A stretch of 64,000 bases of DNA, from positions 2,963,001 to 3,027,000 of the forward strand of contig NZ_CP061769.1 in NCBI RefSeq assembly GCF_011420305.2, given 5' to 3'. Below, piece by piece: positions 51,153 to 59,533 of this stretch. This stretch comes from Nocardioides ochotonae (GTDB taxonomy: Bacteria > Actinomycetota > Actinomycetes > Propionibacteriales > Nocardioidaceae). The notes beneath the pieces were generated by a model. It did no database searches and was not told the origin of the DNA. It saw only the letters and a list, made by a program, of their open reading frames with translations. Both the position numbers and the translations under genes were made by a program. Each line of letters begins with the position of its first letter. Positions within the stretch are counted from its first letter, which is position 1.

Positions 51153-51686
51153 TCAATATCCGTGCGCATCATTTGGCCGGACCTGGGACTCCCTCGGCTC
51201 CTCCCCCGGGAACCGCACCCGGTCCGGCTCCGGCAGGGTGGCGGCGTACTCGAGGGCCGAGGTGGCATAGAGGAAGCGAACGGCCCGACGGGTGAACACC
51301 CAACGCCCGTCGAGGCGAGCGAACTCGTCCGCGTAGCGGTACGCCGCGACCACCACGCCGCGACGCGTCACCAGCTCGGCATGCCCGCTCGAGGCTCCGG
51401 ACGCCACGTCCGGCCCGGTGAGCTGCACGACCGCCGCGTGCGGGGTGTGCAGCATCCGGCGGAACCCGGCCATCGAGGCGCCCAGCGTCTCCCCGATCTC
51501 CTCCCACCCGCGCGCCAGGTGCCCGTCGCGGTCGAAGACCGCGTCGGGGTGGAACATCGTGCGCAGCAGGTCGAGGTCGTGGTCGTCCACGGCGAGCGCG
51601 TAGCGCACCACCAGGTCGCGCAGCTGCTCCCGGTCGAGCAGCTGCTGCACCGAGGCGCCGACGTCCGGCGCCTGTGCCTTGCTCAC
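51153..51686 (-). CDS. NTF2/SnoaL-fold protein
   Basis: This protein of 177 residues has VQQLLDREQLRDLVVRYALAVDDHDLDLLRTMFHPDAVFDRDGHLARGWEEIGE, the SnoaL_4-type start, and a beta-rich middle with VVAAYRYADEFARLDGRWVFTRRAVRFLY. The ATG overlaps the thioesterase stop by 4 bases. It is last in the operon of ligase, paired MaoC hydratase and thioesterase, and may hydrate or dehydrate an intermediate there. The promoter of the next operon begins right after its stop. Confidence 0.85.
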   Translation of the reverse strand: MSKAQAPDVGASVQQLLDREQLRDLVVRYALAVDDHDLDLLRTMFHPDAVFDRDGHLARGWEEIGETLGASMAGFRRMLHTPHAAVVQLTGPDVASGASSGHAELVTRRGVVVAAYRYADEFARLDGRWVFTRRAVRFLYATSALEYAATLPEPDRVRFPGEEPRESQVRPNDAHGY

Positions 51687-52129
51687 ACCTGGACCTCGAA
51701 CCGAGGCTTCGGCAGCTCGCCCAGCGCCTTGAGCAACCGGTCGGGGATCGGCGCCTTGCTGAAGTCGTCGGCCTGCCGGACCGCGAAGGTCATCTGACCC
51801 TTGGTGACCAGGTGGTCACCCCGGGTGAACTCGAAGCCCACGGCGTAGGACGTCGTGCCGATCCTGTCGGCCACCGCTTGGCAGACGATCTCGTCGAACA
51901 CCTTGACGGTGTCGACGTATCGGCAACCCGAGCTCATCCCGACCGTGACCACCCCGAGGTCGTCGCCCATCTGGCCGCTGCGGATCCCCAAGGAGTAGAG
52001 CCAGGTCGAGTAGCAGCGCTCCATCCACCGGTAGTAGATGTCGAAGTAGGCGATGCCGACTGTGTCGGTGTCGCCATAGGCGAGCTGAAAGCCGAGGCGC
52101 CCCTCGGACGGTTCGTGCGTGAGCGTCAT
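51683..52129 (-). CDS. Acyl-CoA thioesterase, hot-dog fold (4HBT-like)
   Basis: This 148-residue hot-dog enzyme has FQLAYGDTDTVGIAYFDIYYRWMERCYSTWLYSLG, the 4-hydroxybenzoyl-CoA thioesterase-type motif with Asp near residue 19, then VDTVKVFDEIVCQAVADRIGTTSYAVGFEF. It would release a free acid from CoA. It is joined by 4-base overlaps to MaoC upstream and the NTF2-fold gene downstream. With ligase and hydratase in one operon it might recycle CoA, or form the exported product. Confidence 0.85.
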   Translation of the reverse strand: MTLTHEPSEGRLGFQLAYGDTDTVGIAYFDIYYRWMERCYSTWLYSLGIRSGQMGDDLGVVTVGMSSGCRYVDTVKVFDEIVCQAVADRIGTTSYAVGFEFTRGDHLVTKGQMTFAVRQADDFSKAPIPDRLLKALGELPKPRFEVQV

Positions 52130-52551
52130 CCGGTCTCCTCCAGGAGCACGTCGGCGGTCCCGGAGAGCGCGACGGCACCGCCGACGACCTCCAGGCTGAT
52201 CTCGCAGGTGGCCACCCGGCCGCGCTCGGTCTCCCGCACCTCGACGACCTGGCCCTGCGCACGCACCCGATCACCGGCCAGGACGTTGCCCTGGAAGCGG
52301 ACCCGGAACGAGAGGAGCCGGTCCCGGCCGCCGGCCCAACGGGCGAGCATCGTCTGCAGGTAGCCCATGTTGAGCGGGCCTTGGTTGACCGGCCGCTCGT
52401 CCATGCCGAGCGCGGCCAGCGCACGGGTGTCGAAGTGGATCGGATTGGGGTCGGCGAGCAGCGCCGTCATCACCTTCATCTTCTCCGGATCGACGACCAG
52501 CTCCAGGGACGGGATCGTGGTGCCCGGACCAACGTCCGCTGCCGTGCTCAT
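52126..52551 (-). CDS. MaoC-type hot-dog hydratase subunit with active-site motif
   Basis: This 141-residue hot-dog protein has LLADPNPIHFDTRALAALGMDERPVNQGPLNMGYL, with the Asp and His of the R-specific enoyl-CoA hydratase motif. It ends ISLEVVGGAVALSGTADVLLEE. The next upstream gene, also hot-dog-like, lacks this motif. The two together look like the catalytic and structural halves of a heteromeric hydratase, as known for steroid side-chain MaoC pairs. ATGA-type overlaps join it to both neighbours. Confidence 0.87.
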   Translation of the reverse strand: MSTAADVGPGTTIPSLELVVDPEKMKVMTALLADPNPIHFDTRALAALGMDERPVNQGPLNMGYLQTMLARWAGGRDRLLSFRVRFQGNVLAGDRVRAQGQVVEVRETERGRVATCEISLEVVGGAVALSGTADVLLEETG

Positions 52552-52991
52552 GCGCGCCTCCGTGGGAAGACGATCGAGTTGTAGCAACGGGCGACGTGCT
52601 CCCTGCCGTCCGCGCCGGCCAGATGCAGGTCGAGCTCGTAGCCGACGACGTCCATCGTCCCGGCCCGCCGCCCGACCTTGCGCACGACCGACACCACCCG
52701 ACCGGAGACCTGGTACGTCGCCCCGGCCTCCAGCGGGCGGTGCAGGGTGGTGTGGTGCTCGCCGAACATCGGGCCGTCCTCCGCGGTCGCGTCGAACCAC
52801 GCGAACAGGTCGTCCCAGGACATCCCCGACCCCGCGACACCGGCCATCCAGGCGAGCACCGGGTGCGGCACCTCGTCCCACGGGTCGTCGAGCAGGACGT
52901 CCGCGGTCAGCCAGACCCGCCAGGGGGCGAGGGTGTACTCGCCCCCGGGGAACTCGCGGCCGACCCGGTCCTCATAGCCGGAGTCAGACAT
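52548..52991 (-). CDS. MaoC-partner hot-dog protein without the catalytic motif
   Basis: This 147-residue protein has a hot-dog N-terminal-half layout (YTLAPWRVWLTADVLLDDPWDEVPHPVLAWMAGVAGSGMSWDDLFAWFDATAEDGPMFGEHHTTLHRPL split over strands and the central helix), then SGRVVSVVRKVGRRAGTMDVVGYELDLH. The Asp-x(4)-His motif is absent, so by itself it is probably inactive and serves the neighbouring catalytic subunit. It overlaps the ligase gene upstream by 8 bases and the MaoC gene downstream by 4. Confidence 0.75.
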   Translation of the reverse strand: MSDSGYEDRVGREFPGGEYTLAPWRVWLTADVLLDDPWDEVPHPVLAWMAGVAGSGMSWDDLFAWFDATAEDGPMFGEHHTTLHRPLEAGATYQVSGRVVSVVRKVGRRAGTMDVVGYELDLHLAGADGREHVARCYNSIVFPRRRA

Positions 52992-54537
52992 TCCGCTCCT
53001 GGTCCTCCCAGAACGGCTTGCGCAGCTCGCGCTTGAGGATCTTGCCGGTCGGCGCCTTGGGCAGCTCGACCACGAAGTCGACCGAGCGCGGCTTCTGGTA
53101 GCTGGCCAGGTGCTTCTTGGCCTGCTCGATGATCTCCTGCTCGCTGGCCTCCATTCCCGGCTTGAGCACGACGAAGCCCTTGACGGTCTCGCCCCATTCC
53201 TCGTCGGGCACGCCGATGACAGCGCACTCCAGCACGGCCGGGTGGGTCGCGATGGCCTCCTCGACCTGCACGGAGTAGATGTTCTCACCGCCGGAGATGA
53301 TCATGTCCTTGGCCCGGTCGACGATGAAGACGTAGCTGTCCTCGTCCCAGGTGGCCACGTCGCCTGTCCACATCCAGCCGTCCCGCAGGGTCTGCGCGGT
53401 CAGGTCCGATCGGTTGAGGTAGCCGACCATGTTGGCCGGGCTCTTCACGACGATCTGGCCGGGGGTGCGTCCGTCCTTGGGGACGTCGCGGCCGTCGAGG
53501 TCGACCACCCGGACGCTGGTCACGAAGCCCTCACGTCCGCACGACTTGAGCCGCTCGGGGTGGATGCCGTTGACGGCGTCGAGGTGGTCCTCCTGAGAGA
53601 GGAACGTCATCGTGGTGCCCTCGGTCTGCCCGTAGCCCTGGATCAGGGTGCACGGGAAGGAGTCGAGCGCCTGGCGCACGATGTTGGACGGCATCGGACC
53701 GCCGCCGTACTGGATGTTGCGCAGGCTGGACAGGTCGTACTGGGCGAAGCCGGGCTCGGCCATCATCCAGTTGAGCATCGTGGTGACGCCGAGGAACGCC
53801 GAGACCTTCTCGTGCTCGATCAGGTCGAGGGCGAGCTTGGGAGCGAAGTTCATCAGCACGAGTGGGCAGCCGTGCTTCAGGTAGTTCATCGCCAGCACGA
53901 TCGGGATGTGGTACATCTGCCCGGTCAGCATGTAGACGTCCGTCGACACGATCCGCTCGGCCACCGTCTGGTTGAGCATGCCGGCCGCAGCGCTTCGATG
54001 GGTGTGCAGCGCGCCCTTCGAGTCACCCGTCGTGCCGCCGGTGTAGAGCAGGAAGAACGGGTCGTCCTCCGACACCTGGGCGCTCTGCACGGGCTCCAGG
54101 TCGGACGACCCGGCGATCAGCTCGTCGAGGCTGCCGTCCGACCCGGGGCCGAAGGAGAGTGCGGCGACGAGGTCGACCTCGCGCTCCACCTCCTTGGCCA
54201 CGTCGGAGAACTCACCCTGCGTGATGAGGATCCTCGGGCCGGCGTCCTTCACCACCTGGACCAGTGCTGGCGTGGCGAGCCGCCAGTTGAGCGGCTGGGT
54301 CACCAGCCCGACCCGACCGGCCGCGAAGTAGAGCGCCTGGAACTCCACGCAGTTGCGCGACAGCATGGCGACCTTGTCGCCCTTGGTCAGACCGAGAGCC
54401 AGCAGCCCGTTGGCCATCCGCCGGACCAGCTCGTCGAAGTCACGCCAGGTGACCCGCCGCTCGTCGGCCGCGTCGAAGATCGCCTGTCCGTGGGGCGTCA
54501 GGCGCGCCCACTTGGCGGGAATGAGTCCTTGGTTCAT
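52984..54537 (-). CDS. Acyl-CoA synthetase (AMP-binding family)
   Basis: This 517-residue ligase has FFLLYTGGTTGDSKGALHTHRSA (A3), IQGYGQTEGTTMTFL (A5), WMWTGDVATWDEDSYVFIVDRAKDMIISGGENIYSVQVEEAI (A7-A8) and the A10 lysine in ELPKAPTGKILKRELRKPFW. It resembles FadD-type enzymes that activate long or cyclic acids in actinobacteria. It precedes the paired MaoC, thioesterase and NTF2 genes, giving a compact activate-hydrate-release set. An NTF2-fold gene lies 38 bases upstream. Confidence 0.93.
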   Translation of the reverse strand: MNQGLIPAKWARLTPHGQAIFDAADERRVTWRDFDELVRRMANGLLALGLTKGDKVAMLSRNCVEFQALYFAAGRVGLVTQPLNWRLATPALVQVVKDAGPRILITQGEFSDVAKEVEREVDLVAALSFGPGSDGSLDELIAGSSDLEPVQSAQVSEDDPFFLLYTGGTTGDSKGALHTHRSAAAGMLNQTVAERIVSTDVYMLTGQMYHIPIVLAMNYLKHGCPLVLMNFAPKLALDLIEHEKVSAFLGVTTMLNWMMAEPGFAQYDLSSLRNIQYGGGPMPSNIVRQALDSFPCTLIQGYGQTEGTTMTFLSQEDHLDAVNGIHPERLKSCGREGFVTSVRVVDLDGRDVPKDGRTPGQIVVKSPANMVGYLNRSDLTAQTLRDGWMWTGDVATWDEDSYVFIVDRAKDMIISGGENIYSVQVEEAIATHPAVLECAVIGVPDEEWGETVKGFVVLKPGMEASEQEIIEQAKKHLASYQKPRSVDFVVELPKAPTGKILKRELRKPFWEDQERNV

Positions 54538-54575
54538 GTGCGTGGTCCTCGGGGGTGGGGTCGGACTGGACGGAC

Positions 54576-54980
54576 TCAGTAGGCCTTGTCGAGGTCGAGG
54601 TGGAGGACCCGGAAGCGCGGGGATCCGCCCTCATCGACGATCTCGGAGGAGTAGACGCCGGCGGAGAGCAGCTTGATCTCACCGTCCTCGGTGCCCATCA
54701 GGGTGAGGTAGTGCTTGGTCCGGGTGACCCCGCCGTCGGTGCCCTCGACGATCAGGTTGCTGTTGACGTGGCGACGCTGGTCCTTCTGCGAGGACAGCGA
54801 GTCGCTCATCAGCTTCATGATCGCGTCCCGGGGACCGAAGGAGATCTTGTCGCCGCGCGCGATCACCATCGAGAAGGTCGCGTCCTCGGTGAAGACCGAC
54901 TCGAGCGTCTCGAGGTCTGCGGTGTCGTAGGCGAGGGAGTAGCGGTTGGCGAGGTCTTCGACGGCGGTGCGGTCGGACAT
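54576..54980 (-). CDS. NTF2/SnoaL-fold protein
   Basis: This 134-residue protein has TAVEDLANRYSLAYDTADLETLESVFTEDATFSMVIARGDKISFGPRDAIMKLMSDSL, the SnoaL_4-type head, and TRTKHYLTLMGTEDGEIKLLSAGVYSSEIVDEGG. The ATG is backed by an excellent GAGGAG. It opens the operon with the acyl-CoA synthetase. Upstream, AT-rich 55026-55044 (ACTATATATATGGT) looks like its promoter. Confidence 0.87.
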   Translation of the reverse strand: MSDRTAVEDLANRYSLAYDTADLETLESVFTEDATFSMVIARGDKISFGPRDAIMKLMSDSLSSQKDQRRHVNSNLIVEGTDGGVTRTKHYLTLMGTEDGEIKLLSAGVYSSEIVDEGGSPRFRVLHLDLDKAY

Positions 54981-55136
54981 GGGGTTCTCCTCGACTCGGG
55001 ACGTGGCGGCAGGTGCCATATTGCTGAGAACTATATATATGGTTTGCATCACGTCAAGAGCAATGGCCCGGCCCGCCGCGTCCACGACGCGCCGTGCCGG
55101 GCCATCACCCGCCATCGCCCCCCGACGGGGCTCGAC

Positions 55137-56024
55137 TCACTGCACGGACGCGCCCCCGTCGACCGGGATCTGCCCGCCGGACACGTAGTACGACTCGGGT
55201 CCGGCGAGCCACGCCACCGCGTTCGAGACGTGCTCGGGCTCGATCCAGGCCTTGCCCATCGGGTTCAGCCCGGCGAAGGCCGCCTCGGCGTCCTCCGCCC
55301 TCGGCTCGTCCAGGTCGGGACGGAACAACCGGTAGGTGCGGGAGTTCTTGACCATGTCGGTGTCGATGGAGTTGGGGTGGATCGTGTTCACCCGAATGCC
55401 GTGCGGGCCCAGCTCGTTGGCCAGGACCTTCATCAGTCCGACGATGGCGTGCTTGGTGGTGGTGTACGCCGCCACATTGGCCAGGCCCTTGAATCCCGCC
55501 AGCGAGGCGATGATGATCACCGACCCGCCCGCACCCGCCGCCAGCAGGTGCGGCGCCGCCGCCTTGTAGGTGTGCCACACCCCGGTCACGTTGACATCCA
55601 TCAGCTCGCGCCACGCGTCGGCACTCACCTCGTGGGTTGCCTCACCGAAGGTGAAGATGCCGGCGTTGGCGACCACGATGCTGACGTTGCCGAGCTCCTC
55701 CACCCCTGCGTCGACCGCCGCGGTCAGCGCGTCGATGTCGCGGACGTCCACCCGCGCCGCATGGATCCGACCTCCCGCCGCCCGGACCTGGCGCACCGTC
55801 TCCTCGAGGTCCTCGGGCGTTGCCAGATCGTAGAACCCGTCCAGGCTCCCGATGTGCTCGCAGAGGTCCACGGCGATGATCGCGGCGCCGTCGCGGGCCA
55901 GTCGCAGCGCGTGGCTGCGCCCCTGGCCGCGGGCCGCGCCGGTGATCAGCGCGACCTTCCCCGCGAGCGGGCCGGCTCCCCCCGCGGACACCGAGGGCTC
56001 CGGGCTGGTGGTCGTGTCGGTCAT
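55137..56024 (-). CDS. Mycofactocin-coupled SDR dehydrogenase
   Basis: This 295-residue SDR matches the mycofactocin-coupled subfamily (TIGR03971-like). After [27 protein letters not shown] it carries the characteristic insert YDLATPEDLEETVRQVRAAGG, which is proposed to bury the nicotinamide. The catalytic motifs are IIIASLAGFKG and YTTTKHA, followed by INTIHP-like VNTIHPNSIDTDMV. Such enzymes keep NAD bound and hand electrons to mycofactocin, made by the cluster 23 kb away. It follows the flavin monooxygenase with ATGA overlap, so it may oxidise that enzyme's alcohol product. Confidence 0.92.
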   Translation of the reverse strand: MTDTTTSPEPSVSAGGAGPLAGKVALITGAARGQGRSHALRLARDGAAIIAVDLCEHIGSLDGFYDLATPEDLEETVRQVRAAGGRIHAARVDVRDIDALTAAVDAGVEELGNVSIVVANAGIFTFGEATHEVSADAWRELMDVNVTGVWHTYKAAAPHLLAAGAGGSVIIIASLAGFKGLANVAAYTTTKHAIVGLMKVLANELGPHGIRVNTIHPNSIDTDMVKNSRTYRLFRPDLDEPRAEDAEAAFAGLNPMGKAWIEPEHVSNAVAWLAGPESYYVSGGQIPVDGGASVQ

Positions 56025-57805
56025 GCCGTACCGCCTTCCGAGAGTGTGCGGGGCTCGAGCAGCCCCTCTTCCATCGCCTTGAGCTGCAGCGCAAGGAACT
56101 TGCCGTAGAAACGCGCCATCGCGAGATTGCCCCCCATGAACCACAGGCCGTCGTGGCCGGACCGGCGCCATACGCCTTGGAGCTCGCCCTCCTCGTCCAG
56201 GCCCCACACGGGGCCGCACCGGTCGGCGACCTGGTCGCCGAGGAGCCGGCGGGCGGTCTGGAGCATCCCCTGGTAGCCGGTCGCGAAGACGACGACGTCC
56301 GCGTCGAGCGTGCTGCCGTCCTCCAGCTCCAGGCCGGTGGGAGTGAAGCGACTGACCCCGATGCCGGAGCGGACCGCGATCTGACCGTCCGCGATCAGTT
56401 CGGAGCAGCCGACGTTGATGTAGTAGCCGCCGCCACGCTGCAGGAAGAGCTGCAGCGCTCCGGTGCCGTTGATGCCCGAGGAGGTCTGGAAGCCGGCGCT
56501 TGCCAAGCCCTCCAGCATCTCCTTGTCGTGCTCGGCCATCGCGGCGGTCGTCGCCTGGTGCATCTCCGGAGCACAGTTGAAGGGGAACGAGGCGCCCAGC
56601 AGGTCCGCGACGTCGGTCGGCGGCCCGGACTCGTCGTACATCCCCGCCATGGCCAGCCCGGACCCGGCGACGCTCACCACGTAGGTGGGCGAGCGCTGGA
56701 CCATGGTCACCTCGGCACCCTTCTCGAAGAGCTCCTGGGCCAGGTCGTGGCCGCTGTTGCAGCTGCCGACGACCACGGCCCGCTTCCCGGCGAAGTCGGC
56801 TCCCCGCGGGAAGTCCTTGGAGTGGACCGCCAGGCCGGCGAACTCCTCGGCCCCAGGCAGGACCGGCATGTTCGGCTCGGTGCCACTGACCCCGGTGGCC
56901 AGCACCAGGTGCCGAGGCCGGACGGTGCGGGTGCTCCCGTCCGCCCGGCGCAGCGTGATCCTCCAGCCCTGCTCACCCTCGTGGGCGCTCTCGACCAGCT
57001 CGGTGCCGGTCCAGACGTTGAGCTCCATGGTCCGGGCGTAGGACTCCAGCCAGTCGGCCAGCTTGTCCTTGGGCGTGTAGACCGGCCAGCTCGGCGGGAA
57101 CGGAAGGTAGGGCAGATGGTCGTACCAGACCGGGTCGTGCAGGACCAGCGAGTCGTAGCGGTTGCGCCAGCCGTCGCCGATCCGCGGGTTGCGGTCGACC
57201 ACCAGCGTCGACACCCCGAGGCAGCCCAGCCTCGCCGCCAGCCCAAGCCCACCATGGCCCGCCCCGACGACCAGCACGGCGGGCTCGCCGTCCTCGAACT
57301 CCTCCTGCCGCCTGCGCTCCTCCGACCAGCTGCGGGCCGTCCTGTCGGTGCCCTGCGCGCCGCCCATCGGGCGGCGGACGCCGGTCAGCTCCTCGTGGTC
57401 GACCAGCGCGTCCATCGCGGTCAGCAGCGTCCACGCCTTCCACACGCCGTCCCGCTCGACCAGGCGCAGCACTCCCCGTCCGCGGGCGACAGGGGTGGAG
57501 AGCTCGAACATCGCCTGCACCCACGGCTCCCGGCCGGCTTCGACCAGGGTCGCGGGGCCGGCGAGCGCGAGCGAGACCTCACCCACCCGCGGCCCCTCGG
57601 AGATCCGCTCGGCCAGCGCGGGGTGACCGTGCGCGGTCCGCAGGTCCCAGGTGAGGGCCAGCAGGTCGCGCCACCAGGCGTCGTCGTGGAACAGCTCACC
57701 GCTCGCCTCGACCGCACCCTCTCGCATGGCCTCCTGGAGCCGACCAAGCCAGGCACCCGTCAAGGCGTCCAGGTCGGGCACCACCCTCTCGTCCGTCACC
57801 GTCAT
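56021..57805 (-). CDS. Flavin-containing monooxygenase with N-terminal NTF2-like part
   Basis: This 594-residue protein has an NTF2-like domain in the first 150 residues (LDALTGAWLGRLQEAMREGAVEASGELFHDDAWWRDLLALTWDLR, with later strands) and then a flavin monooxygenase. The FAD motif is VLVVGAGHGGLGLAARLGCLGV and the NADPH motif VVVGSCNSGHDLAQELFEKG. The His-x(3)-W BVMO fingerprint is not present, so it is an FMO-like rather than a classic BVMO. ATG at 57805 has GGAG at 9 bases. It is coupled to the mycofactocin-dependent SDR by a 4-base overlap. Confidence 0.88.
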   Translation of the reverse strand: MTVTDERVVPDLDALTGAWLGRLQEAMREGAVEASGELFHDDAWWRDLLALTWDLRTAHGHPALAERISEGPRVGEVSLALAGPATLVEAGREPWVQAMFELSTPVARGRGVLRLVERDGVWKAWTLLTAMDALVDHEELTGVRRPMGGAQGTDRTARSWSEERRRQEEFEDGEPAVLVVGAGHGGLGLAARLGCLGVSTLVVDRNPRIGDGWRNRYDSLVLHDPVWYDHLPYLPFPPSWPVYTPKDKLADWLESYARTMELNVWTGTELVESAHEGEQGWRITLRRADGSTRTVRPRHLVLATGVSGTEPNMPVLPGAEEFAGLAVHSKDFPRGADFAGKRAVVVGSCNSGHDLAQELFEKGAEVTMVQRSPTYVVSVAGSGLAMAGMYDESGPPTDVADLLGASFPFNCAPEMHQATTAAMAEHDKEMLEGLASAGFQTSSGINGTGALQLFLQRGGGYYINVGCSELIADGQIAVRSGIGVSRFTPTGLELEDGSTLDADVVVFATGYQGMLQTARRLLGDQVADRCGPVWGLDEEGELQGVWRRSGHDGLWFMGGNLAMARFYGKFLALQLKAMEEGLLEPRTLSEGGTA

Positions 57806-57834
57806 GGGCCTGGGCTCCAATCACTGATATCGGT

Positions 57835-57844
57835 AATCATGATT
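57835..57844. promoter_or_regulatory. Perfect palindrome upstream of the monooxygenase operon
   Basis: AATCATGATT lies 29 bases before the minus-strand start at 57805. It is a perfect 10-base palindrome and almost the same as 21183-21192. It is a candidate operator core or extended -10 for the FMO-SDR pair. Confidence 0.45.
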
Positions 57845-57901
57845 TGGGGAGTGTTCCACGTCACACGAAGCCGGACAAGGGGTCCGTCTGGTCGCGAGAG
57901 G

Positions 57902-59533
57902 TCAGGCCGAGGCGACCGCCCTGCCACAGCGGTAGCCGAAGACCATCGCCGGACCGAGGGTCCCGCCCGCGCCGCCGTAGACCATCCCGGTGGGGGCGGC
58001 CATCGCGTTGCCCACGGCGTAGAGGCCAGGGATCCGGTCGCCGTCCACGTCGAGCACCTCGCAGTCGGGCGTGGTCAGCGGACCGCCCTTGGTGCCCAGG
58101 GAGCTGGCGTGCACCGGCGCCGCGTAGAACGGGCCGCGGTCCAGCGGGCCGAGGGTGGCGGCGGTCCCCGGGTAGTGGCGGCGGTCGCCGCACCATCCGT
58201 CGTACGCCGAGTTGCCGCGGCCATGGTCGTCGTCCCGGCCGTGCGCGCAGAGCTCGTTCCACCGCTGGACCGTGGCGGTCAGCTCGTACGCCGGGACCCC
58301 GATCGCCCCGGCCAGCTCGGCCACGGTGTCGGCGCGGGTCATCCATCCGGGCATCTCGGCACCGGCGGGCACGCCGTAGCCGCCGTACATCTCGACGTAG
58401 CCCTGGTCGAAGACCACCCACGCGGGCTGGTTCTCGTACTCGAACCGGGTCGGGTGGAAGACGTGGAACGCCGCACCGAGGGCGTTGTAGTTGGCCGCCT
58501 CGTTGGTGAACCTGCGGCCACCCGAGTTGACCATGATCGTCCGCGGCAGGGTCCGCTCGCGTTGGAGCAGCTGCACGCCGTGGTTGGCGTACTGCTCGCC
58601 CTCGACGCCCGGGAGCGTCATGACCGGCGCCCACCACGCCTCGCCCATCACGGCCAGCTGGGCGCCCACCCGCATCGCCATCCGCAGTCCGTCACCGGTG
58701 TTGGACGGCGCTCCGGGCGGGCTCTGCACCGGTCCACGCAGGAAGGCGCGGACGAGGTCGGGGTCGCGCTCGAAGCCACCGGTGGCCAGCACGACGCCGC
58801 GACGGGCTCGCACCTGTCGGCCGTCGGCGAGCTCGACGCCGGTGACCCGGCCGCCCTCGGTGAGCAGCCGGACGGCGCCGCAGCCCGCGCGGACCACCAC
58901 GTCGTGGTCGAGCAGACCCTTGAGCAGAGCGCCGAGCAGGCCCCGACCCAGGCCCTCGAGGGCCTCCTCGGCCCGTCGCGCCTCCTCCCCCGGGTCGAGG
59001 AAGCCGGTGCCGCCGCCGACCGGGGTCTCACCGACATACATGGAGCGGCGGAACCCGAGGAACCGGTCGGCCCACTCGCCCAGCTCGTGGAAGGAGAAGA
59101 GCTCGGGCTCCGTGGAGCGACCACCGCCGGGCTTCCCGCCCGGGTGCTCCGGGTGGTAGTCGGGGTAGCCCGGCACCAGCCGCATTCGCAGCGGGGTGCG
59201 CTCCTCGACCCAGTCCAGCATCTCCTTGACGGTGTCGACGAAGGCGTCTGCCATCCCCGGCCGGATCAACCCGTGGGAGAGCGCCGCGAGGTACTCCCGG
59301 CCCTCGTCGGGCGAGTCCTCGACGCCGTGCTCGGCCTGGTAGCGGTTGGCCGGCAGCCACGCGACACCGCTGGAGAGCGCGGTCGTTCCGCCGAGCACGT
59401 CGGCCTTCTCCAACAGGGCGACCGATGCGCCGTGGTCCGCGGCGCTCAGCGCCGAGACCATGCCGGCGCACCCGCTGCCCAGGACGACGACGTCGAAGAC
59501 CTCGCCCCCCATGGCCTCCGCAGGGGCCGTCAC
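57902..59533 (-). CDS. FAD-binding dehydrogenase, KstD-like
   Basis: This 543-residue flavoprotein begins FDVVVLGSGCAGMVSALSAADHGASVALLEKADVLGGTTALSSGVAWLPANRY and ends IPGLYAVGNAMAAPTGMVYGGAGGTLGPAMVFGYRCGRAV, the typical 3-ketosteroid-delta1-dehydrogenase ending. It may desaturate a ring ketone. The GTG at 59533 overlaps the NTF2-fold gene stop (GTGA); an ATG at 59512 is also possible. It is last in the operon of acyl-CoA dehydrogenase and two NTF2-fold proteins. Confidence 0.87.
   Translation of the reverse strand: MTAPAEAMGGEVFDVVVLGSGCAGMVSALSAADHGASVALLEKADVLGGTTALSSGVAWLPANRYQAEHGVEDSPDEGREYLAALSHGLIRPGMADAFVDTVKEMLDWVEERTPLRMRLVPGYPDYHPEHPGGKPGGGRSTEPELFSFHELGEWADRFLGFRRSMYVGETPVGGGTGFLDPGEEARRAEEALEGLGRGLLGALLKGLLDHDVVVRAGCGAVRLLTEGGRVTGVELADGRQVRARRGVVLATGGFERDPDLVRAFLRGPVQSPPGAPSNTGDGLRMAMRVGAQLAVMGEAWWAPVMTLPGVEGEQYANHGVQLLQRERTLPRTIMVNSGGRRFTNEAANYNALGAAFHVFHPTRFEYENQPAWVVFDQGYVEMYGGYGVPAGAEMPGWMTRADTVAELAGAIGVPAYELTATVQRWNELCAHGRDDDHGRGNSAYDGWCGDRRHYPGTAATLGPLDRGPFYAAPVHASSLGTKGGPLTTPDCEVLDVDGDRIPGLYAVGNAMAAPTGMVYGGAGGTLGPAMVFGYRCGRAVASA

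Noticed and set aside
57902..59533. Naming this gene kstD and assigning steroid degradation
   Set aside because: The fold and ending fit, but no KstR-type operator, hsaC/kshA-like ring-cleavage gene or Mce locus is in the window, so a steroid substrate is not supported.
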